Below the pieces are notes generated by a model that saw only the letters and a program-made list of their open reading frames with translations, was not told the DNA's origin and did no database searches. From Rachycentron canadum (Eukaryota; Chordata; Actinopteri; Carangiformes; Rachycentridae): a stretch of 64,000 bases of DNA. How positions within the stretch are numbered: the stretch's first letter is position 1; each line of letters begins with the position of its first letter. Made by a program: the position numbers and the translations under genes. The stretch covers positions 17,983,236 to 18,047,235 of the forward strand of contig CM076660.1 in the NCBI GenBank assembly GCA_038496675.1. Reading direction: 5' to 3'. Below are positions 53,076-62,800 of the stretch, piece after piece.

Positions 53076-56000
53076 TCTCTCTCCTTCTCTCTCTCTCTCC
53101 CTCCCTCTCTCTGTGTCCGTCTCCCTGCCTGAGAAGGAAGGCAGTGAGCGGGAGAACAGAGAGAGGAGAAGAGGGATATGGAGGTGCTTCTGGTCCTCAG
53201 ACTGTGTTGTAACTGCACATACGGTAATGACTGCATGATGCGAGCTGCCGTCGTTTGAGTTAGACAACTTAATGTTGTTGTTGTTAGATAATAGCGTACT
53301 ACTTTTGCTGTAAAGTTGGAACACTTAATAAGCTATCAGATATTGATTTGGGATACTGGTATATTAGATTGATATTTAGAGCTTTAGCACTGATGCTCAT
53401 TATGTAGTGGTGCTGTCTGCTTGCTAATGATTTCTGACACCAAATGGATTTTGCCTATTTCTGTATTTTGTGCTGTAGATATATCGCTGTGATACAATTG
53501 GTTTCTTTTGAAGCATGAGAGCTTTTGTGTGGTTTCTGAGAGATGATCCTCTGGAATATGTTACTCACCAGCACTCACAGGCTCCAGCAGTTCATGTCTT
53601 CTATCATGCAGAATATACAGCAGGACAGCATCTTCTATCTGTGCGTGTTTGTTTAAAAGCAACCCACCTTTTGTGTGTGTGCAGGGACGACTGGCTCCAG
53701 GCTGCTCCTCATACAGAATACTTATCACCTGAAGATCAGAACAAGTCTGACCTGTGTGTGGTTGCGTTAGGGAGCCTTTACATGCCGGTACTCTGCTGGC
53801 ATCTAACTAAACCAGGTGGTAGACCTTGTGCTGCAGGGGACAGAGGAAAATTGTAAACTGTCCAAATTATGCAATGATAAGCAAATGTAATGAGCAAATG
53901 GTGCGGCTTTGTCAGGCTGAGTGAGCCTGTGTGATGTTCATATGTGTGTTAATTTTAGCAGCATGTACCTGTGAAATGTCTGTTAATTTATGCATTGTAG
54001 ATGAGGAGAAGACATCCTTGTTGTTTTAAGCCCATTCTTCTCTCATTTTTTACTCCTGAGACTATATATTATCCACAATGACTATGATTGGTTTGCTTTA
54101 CCAAGAAGCATGAAACTAGTTTCATAATCCCTCAACAACCAGCACCCGGGGCGGTTGCTTTGATTACTGTTTGCATTGCAGTTCCTTAATTACCTGACGA
54201 GGCAGTCGAGGGATTCCTCTACCTCAGCTGTGAAACTACCTTGTCTTCTTTCTATTCCCCCCGTTTGTCTTTTATCATGTCGTCAACCTTTCTCTTAACC
54301 TGCCTTTCCTTAATTGAACCACAGCCAAACAAAATGCGTAGGCTTTGTTCATTTTCTGGACTGAAATAAATCTGTTTGTCAGGGTTGTTTGCATATCATA
54401 AAGCTTGCCTGTTTCATCTGACACTTCCTAATGAATGGATGCAAATAGCAACACAAGTACTGAATCAAACAAACTATCTGACACCCTGTTTTACATGTAA
54501 ATTGGGACTTGCTCCACACTGCTGCTATTTGCCCTTTTTGTAATCCTTATATGCCATCTCCCCGTTTGTCATTCTGCCTTCTTTATTTTCCCTCTCCTAT
54601 CGGTCTCGGTCTGTCCTCCTCGTCCTCCTTCACGGCTCATGCCTGGCATAGGCAGCTGAATGTTTTGCCAGATAGTGAGGGTTGAAAGCTGGCGGTGCCT
54701 GTGTCCTAGCTGTAGACCCGAAGCAGTCTGTGTGTTGTGCTTGTTCAAAGACTTTGCCCACATGGCCTATCCCCTCATTAGCGAAGATGAACTATATGTC
54801 TGTCAGCCAAGTCATCAAGGCGACCTTGAGAACTGGACAAATCAAAGGCACCTCGCTGTGACAGGTCATCGACTTCCAATAATCCTCCTCTCTGTCTTCT
54901 TATCCTCCCATCTTCTGACTTTGACTGAACTTTGGCCCTTGTCCTTGTCTGTAAAATGCACATAAATAAAATGTGTATCCTACAGACACGTTTTCATGCA
55001 CATTAATCAGGATATGATGTTTCCCTGAAACATCAAGTATTCTGATTATTCATATATATATATAGAGAAAAAGAAAAAATATAAAGCTTTTGAAAGAACC
55101 AAGTTAGCTTTTACAGGTGTAAAAACTGTTTGTTTCCAGGTTTCTTTAACTATTATATGACTGTCCAGACTGAAAAGTGATTGGATGAATTGCTTTGAAA
55201 TTCATGGTCCTCATCCTCTAAAAGATCCTCTGAGGATGGCACTTGTTTCCAAATAGAGCTACAGGGAGCTACATGGGACATAAATAATCAATACATAAAA
55301 TATGTACTGCATTTCACTCACTGCTAACATATTAACAACTGAAGTACTTGGATGTACAGTGCTGACATCTGATACTTGTCTTGTACCCAAAGTAATCTCA
55401 AGTCACGTAAACTTTTCTAAAGAACCTCGACTTGAGGTGAATACAAAGCTGCACACATAATTAGATGGTGTTCACTACCCCTGCAGTCAGTGCAGGTCCT
55501 GTAGTAAATCCTCCAGGAGGTAACGGTTCGCTGAGCCAGGACCATTGATGGAGGCCGCATTATTAATGACCAGAGGGTGGAGAAACTTCAAAGTGCATCA
55601 GCAAGGCCCTCTTGAAGATTCTCTTTGGTCTCTGTCACTGAGCATGTATGTATGTATGTATGTATATATATATATATGAGCTTGTGAGAGTGTGTAAAGT
55701 TTAATATGACAACTTCTATTAGTCCATCTCAACATGCTCCCTGTGGGTTGCTGCTCTTGCCCTTTCATTTCTTATACTTGATAGAGAAGAAAAGAGAATT
55801 ATCACTTAAAAGTGAGAGAACACAGGGAGATTTGAAGAGAGAGATAATACAACTCTACTGGCGCTCCACTGAAGGGAGCAATGTTTAATGGTTTAAACAG
55901 ATAAGTGTAACATTCAAGGGGAAGTGTAGTTGTATTTCTACCTCCCTGCGAACAGAGCAGTGTGTCAGGGACAACCCGTGCTGCATACAGAAGGCACATC

Positions 56001-56800
56001 ACTTCTCTGTTTCAGCTTGTCTGCCCTTTGGTTTGAAATACAGTTATAATAAATGGAGATTAGCTTGATCACTGAGTGGAACATTGTCATCTGATTTCTA
56101 AATCTGTATGGCCTTGTGGGTCAGGTCTGTGTCTATCACATACCCTTACTTTATTTCTTTTGAGTATATGTGCAGGTTGACTTTTTATTATACAGTACCT
56201 CGACGATAGCGGCATTATTATTTTGAGACCTAGAGATGTTTTTGGCATTTCATTACACAACTGCTTGTTCTAACAGAAGAAATCCACAATAAAAGTCCTC
56301 TCCCTCGACGACCCCCCCCCTTTTTCTTTACATCTATATGTGTGTTTACCTCTTATTTGTTTCTCCCTGGGGGTTCTGCCATCTTTCCTGACGTCTATCT
56401 CCAGTCTGTCATTTTTTTCCCATCTTTCCTTCTGTCTGTCTGTGGGAGTTTCTCACCTAGAGCTGTCATGTATGTCAGACCTGCTGCTGTTCACACTACC
56501 TCAGCAGCAAAGCCGTCCCACGGGAAACCAGCCAAGTGTGGTGGTGCAGATTTAAACTGTGAATTGGAGACAGGAACGGTGGCATGTGGGCACGTGTCTG
56601 GGCTTATTGCACTTTTTATAAATACATGTGTGCTTTGTATGTTGGTATTTGTGTGTGACTCCCTTCTAGTGTCCATGGACGCTGTAGTTTACCTAGCAGC
56701 AGCCTAAAGATGCAGTGAAAGCAAACTGTTTAGGAACCAATAGGAGGCTGAAGCATCAGCCCTGGAGATGGACTGCATGTTAAGCAGCCCGTATACAGAC

Positions 56801-56852
<52 letters not shown>

Positions 56853-59800
56853 ATCCTTTCACTGTGCAGGAACAAACTGCTGCATTCCCCTTCATCATTA
56901 GTCAGACTTCAGGTGCCGTGTTTAACTCAGTATGAGCTGAGTGGGAGTGTCTGTCCTTGTCTGAGCATTGGAACTGTGACCTCCTGTGTGTATCTGTGTA
57001 TATTGACGTGTGCATGTCTGTTTGTATTGATGTGTGTGTGTGGGCAACACTGACTCAGAGCCCTGCTCTTCTCTCCCTGCAGCTCTCCTTTACAAGCCAA
57101 TTGACCGAGTCACCAGAAGCACCCTGGTTCTTCATGTGAGTACACAGTGTGTGCTTACAGCTTTAAAGGATCAGTTCACACAAATGACCAAATCACCATA
57201 TTTATAGGAGTAAATGAGAAAAAAACTGCTTCATTTGAGAGGTTCCTGAACTGAATCGTTGAATGCCTCTAATACTCACTCTAACCAGAATAAACTACAT
57301 AAAAAGATATCATCATTCTGAAAAACACTTTTCAGCCATCCTTGTGAGTAAGGTTTTAACACACAGCTGCCAAGGGCTGAAAAGCCTGCTTTTTTGTTTA
57401 TTGCACTGAACTCAACCCTAAATAAGCCTTTCTCTCTGCCCGATTAATAATGAAGTGGAAACTGCAGATCGAGCGTGTAGAGATGCCTAGGTTAGGTTGC
57501 AGGCTTGTATTGCATGAATAAGTTTGCATGAAGTTGTCAGAACAACAACATATCCAGTGCATCCAAGGCTAGTGTGAGGGTGTCTACAAAGGTCATGTTC
57601 CTGTCATTCATGTAAACTAAGAGGTGGTAAGAAATAAAAATTGGCCGTTTTCATTTTGGAAGGAAGACAGAAGCTCAACCCTCTCAAGTTGGCTGTCCTG
57701 TTCATTACCCTGCTACACTGACACTATTCATTATTCAGACATTACTGCAATGTTCAAGAAAGCTGTGTATGTACAGCACAGTTGTGTTTTCATTAAGAAC
57801 ATGAAGTGAAATCAGAATTTATGCTCATTTTAAAAAGCATAAAGTAACAGTGCCCACAATTATTAGAAAGTGAGGGTGTCTTTGTGTGAGATACAGAGTA
57901 AGGTCAAAATTACTTTAATGCACAATGGAAAATACAATGTACTAGTTGTCAAAAGCATTTTTAGTACTCCTTTGTTATTGCACCAATAATAATATCTGTG
58001 CTTTCACAAGAGAATTAAGTTTTATGTATCATAGCACACACCCTAACTGTGTCTATGTAATATATATATATCTATGTAACAGTTTTTGTGCATCTGTTTT
58101 AGGACTTGCTGAAACATACTCCCAAGGACCACCCAGACTTCCCCCTCCTGCAGGACGCTCTGAGGATATCTCAGAACTTCCTCTCTTCCATCAACGAGGA
58201 GATTGACCCTCGCAGGACTGCTGTCACTACGCCTAAAGGAGAGGTGTGTGCGGGATTATTTGTGTTCAGTGTTGAATCACAACTCCAAATATGAATGAGA
58301 TTGTGGCTCATAAATGACTTTTTGATAACTAACTAGAGAGGGCCCACATACCGTAATGATTAAAATAGCAATGGTTGCAGTTGATGTCTTTTCTCAGTAA
58401 CCTCCAGTTTTTCCTTTTTAGCAGATAGAGCCAAAAACAGATCCCAGTGAATAGATAATTCACTTTGAAGCCAGGTGCTATGTTGTTGGGTTCAAGTAGA
58501 GGTTGAACATTTAGGAAAAAAAGAAAAACGTGTCATGTACATTAAATGTGTAAAACAAGTCTCCCTTTCAACAGTGTTATATGTTCATAGAAATAGGTTT
58601 GCCTATTGGAATCATTCTTCCTGTTCATACCACCACCTCCTTGGGTCCAAATTTGTAAAACTCCACACTTATCACACTGTGTTTTGGCAAGTTTATGAAC
58701 AGTGTTGTTTGCGTTGGTGGCACACAACAAGACTTGACATTCAGGTGATCTCTTAGGCTCGTCAGCTGGTGAAGGATGGCTTCCTGGTGGAGGTGTCAGA
58801 AAGCTCCAGAAAGCTACGGCATGTCTTCCTCTTCACTGACCTTCTGCTCTGTGCCAAGATGAAGAAGACGGCTGTGGGGTGAGTCTACTTGACTGTTTCC
58901 TCTCTATGCAGAGTATCTAAACATAGATTTAACACAGAGGCAATGAACACATCCTTTAAATATCCACTCTTTTAGGATTATCCTCTCCATCTTTCTTTCT
59001 ACCTATATGTCATCTTCCACATCAACCCCTGACAGTAAAACAGAATGAATGGCCCCAATACCCATCTCTCTCTGTTCCTGGTTGTGCTTTTTGAAGCCAC
59101 TGTAACAAAGAGAGCCTTTGGTATTTTATAGAGTGGAGGAAACTAGCAGATATTCATAGTGAAAAGAGAGTGGGGATGATTCTTCAGAAAGATGTGTAAG
59201 TACAGATGGAGGGTTGTGCGTTTCATGTAACAATATCTTTGAAATGGAGGCAAAGTGCAGAAAGGTGACGTTAACAGAGTGGCTGTGTTTTGTGTTTGTG
59301 TGTGTCTGATGCCACCTTTAAAAGCTTGATGCATGTCCCTAGCTTAGCTGTCACGTATACAGGAATGCGTGTCATTGCCATGTCACCACGTTGGTGGCTG
59401 TTGGCCTAATTGGATCTTGTTTTGGTTGGCATTCAATATTTGTCTGTGCCATTTACAGCCGCCTTGACTTGGAGGAACACATACAGTGTTGCCGTAATTA
59501 CTGGACCTGTAAATCAGACTATTATGGTCTGTAGTGTTATCTCAGCCAGATGCTCAGCAGCTACATTAACATAGACACAGTAAAAGCAAAGCAAACAACC
59601 ACCCATCACCCTTGGTTAAGTCACGGAGGATCCTTAATCCTGTTGAATCCTATGATTATCTCTGTTCTTTCATTCTGGGATTAGTCATATTTACATTGAC
59701 TTTTCAGCCACATGTTCATGAACATTTTTTCATTGCCTTTACATATACTACACACTTATTATTGGTACTAAACAGCCAGAAGATTGGATATGATGATGAA

Positions 59801-62800
59801 TTGTTTTTCAACTCAGTCATAGATCCAGTTTAGCTTCAGCCTTCAGTTTGTGTATCTATGTGCTGTTCCTACAAGGCTGTGTTTAGGTGTGACTGGAAGA
59901 CAAATGAATGGGTGGCCTGCAAAATAAAGATATTTCAAAAAAGGCCACAGAGCTGTGAGACAAAAAGTGTTTAATAATCAGATGCCCAGAACCAGCAGAG
60001 GGAGACGTGCCAGTCAAACAAAAACAAAAGGAAGAGTCTTTGAGGCTTGTAAAATGAATGTACAAGCATCATAAAGAGATGAATAGACAGTCTTTCATGT
60101 GCTGTTATACTCACAGAATGAGTGACTATATGAATAGAAGCACAAAACTGGGCATACAAAAAATGAATTTTAGTGAACGTGATGCATTGAGTTATTCTTA
60201 CTGTGGCTGAAAAGAGGTGGGTAGTTGGAGTGGAAATGCATATCTGAAATAAATTCCAGTTAGTCTTACCCTTTATCAAAGACAGTTTCCTTTTCCCACA
60301 AACTTGATCACTGATGATGAAGACAAAATTCATTTACGGTGAAATCCTGATCATTTTTGCCTTTGTTGAGAAATTTTTAAATACATGTTTACATGTGTTG
60401 TATATAAAATCATAGCCTGCAAAGTAACTACAGCTAATTGTTGTGCAGTAAAAAGTGCAGAATCACCCTGTGAAATGTAGCGGTCAATACAAGTGTTGAG
60501 TAGAATAAAACGGATACACACATTGAAGCAGCTCAAAATTCTACTCATGTAATTTAATTGTTACACTCCACCACTGGTGGTAGTAACATATGAGTCTGAG
60601 ACGACTCTGCAGCGAATGAAAGTCTCATTAGTGACAATGAAAATCAGTCAATTCCACCCTGGTGGAAGTAGCACTCTGCTGAGCGTGCACCATTTTCATT
60701 CAATTATGGCTTTGTGACATTAATAGCCTGAAAAGGAATCATTATCTTGATGTGTTTCACACTCAATTATCCCTCGGGTCAAACAAGCACATGGCTGAAT
60801 AGAAAAGAAACTCATATATCTGTATGACTTTAAAGGGAGGTGACCCTCAAAAGACCAATTAACAATCTGTAAGGCTGTCTGGATGATGTGTATTTTATGT
60901 CCATGTTTTTGTGTCTTCATAAGTGTAAAGTTTATTGTATTTATCTTTGACTAATTTAGCTTCATATTTTCCTCATTCTCTATTCCTACATCCTTCCATC
61001 CTAATCCTTTTTCCCATCTGCAGTCGCCACCAGCAGTATGAGTGCAAGTGGTACATCCCTCTGGCGGATTTGACTTTCCAGACCCTGGAGGACTCAGACT
61101 CCTGCCCCAGCATCCAAGTCCTGCCTGAGCATGAGCTCGAGGAGATGAAGATCAAGATCTCGGTTTTAAAGAGTGAGATACAGAAAGAGAAGGTAATCCT
61201 TTTGGCTCTTTAATCCTGATATTGGCATGTGGAGTAAAATCCAATGTACTCCCGTGGCTTAGAATGCCTAAGCCAGAAAATTTGGCTTTAACACTGAGAC
61301 TGGGGACTGAAACCACTTTTAATCTGTATTAATGCAAAAGAAGGTTCAATTCAAAAGGTCCTATTGGACTTGACAGAGTAGTTGAAGTAGGAAACTTCTC
61401 TTTACTTGGAGTGTCCTTTCAGGCTTTCTTAGAATGAATCTTTAGCTCTTACTGTAAGAAGAAAGAAACATAAGAAACACAAACACAGACGTGACGCTGG
61501 CAGGAAGTTTTCAATTGTGTGTTCATTCAAACTTTGATAGCGATCTATTATTTATCATGGCATCCACAGGATTTCATGGAATCCCCCACCCATATCAGTG
61601 ATTGCTTAGTGGAACCACCGCACCCTCCTTAGCTTAGTTGTTGTTACCCACACCTTTGTTTGTCTTAGACAGGATCAAGGTACAATAAGGTCTAACATGC
61701 CCTGTACCGTTGAATATACTGTATACAGTTAAGAAAATTTCTCCCTCCTCCCCCTCCTCAAATGGTTTAAATCACTGTGATTTGTACCAGTGAACAAACA
61801 CTTTGTCTGCCATCACATCAGACTGCCTCGTCCATTCCTATCAGTGCTGAAACAGTTCTTGACAGGGGTTGGGGAAAAAAACAATGTTTTAAGTCTCTGG
61901 CAGTTACAAATATGCACCTCTATTCACGCCCGCGCCTCTGGCTGAGACACACCGTACCCTTCAGGCAAAGAGAGTTCCTGTTATTCCCTTCTCACAGTGT
62001 TAAACTCGCCCACTCGGAGCACAGTGAGTGACCATGGCTGGTATTTAGAGTCAGAGGAGGCCAGAGCAGAGAGAGATTCAGCTGATTGTATCCAGCCTCT
62101 GACTCATGACTTCCTGGTGAGGGCTGAGAGGATTTGTGTATTTGTTTTCTTTCAATACTCACACAAAACTAAGATCCTTGAATTATATAGAGAGACTCTT
62201 GCTGCACAGTTTTATCCACAGTCTTTCCTGAAAAATAAGCTGATTACATGCTGATAAGAACTAACAACAAGGTTGATTAATGATTTTGTTGTAATTTTAG
62301 TCATTAAGTTAAAGTTGTATTTATTCATTGTGATAATGTGCTATAGTAATAGCACCAAATCCATAGTTTTATCTCAGAATATTCTATAGATGTTTATTAT
62401 CTGTTCTACTCCTTTGTCTGTCCGAGAACAGCTTGAACTTTGATTTCTTCTGTCTGAAAGCACAAGTATGGATCCACAAATATTCGGTTCACACTGAAAT
62501 CACATTTCAGTCTCCTGCTATTACTCGAGATTATGATGACTGGGGAGAACTTAACATGCACACAGATATTAAAGAAAAATAAAAACCAATAGTAAACAGT
62601 AACACAAATGTTTGCTTCATTCAAAATGGAAAAAAAAACCTTATACATATTTCAGAGAAAAGTTATTTTCTTGTCATATACCATATTATAATGTATTTGA
62701 ATTGTTATTCTTTGTTTTGCTCTTGCGTATGGGAGGACTATGCTCTAACTTATGGAACTACACTTCCTGTATTTCGGAGGCTTTGGGTGGTGTAAATAGG

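Larger units (their letters stand above)
52781..57082 (+). other. ABR intron 6 (contains exon 1c)
   Basis: Donor gtaagt, acceptor ccctgcag. Contents: the CT tract, exon 1c, a complex non-repetitive block at 54130-54900 with homeodomain, POU and TCF-like motifs, a repeat fragment at 55150, and simple repeats at 55644 and 56804. Confidence 0.85.

Noticed and set aside
52696..53238. 180-codon + strand frame that includes exon 6
   Set aside because: It is exon 6 read into the intron and through the CT repeat; the donor at 52781 is perfect and the Leu-Ser run is repeat-derived.
52716..53324. Long Arg-Glu-rich minus-strand frames
   Set aside because: They are translations of the complementary GA repeat with no protein features outside it.
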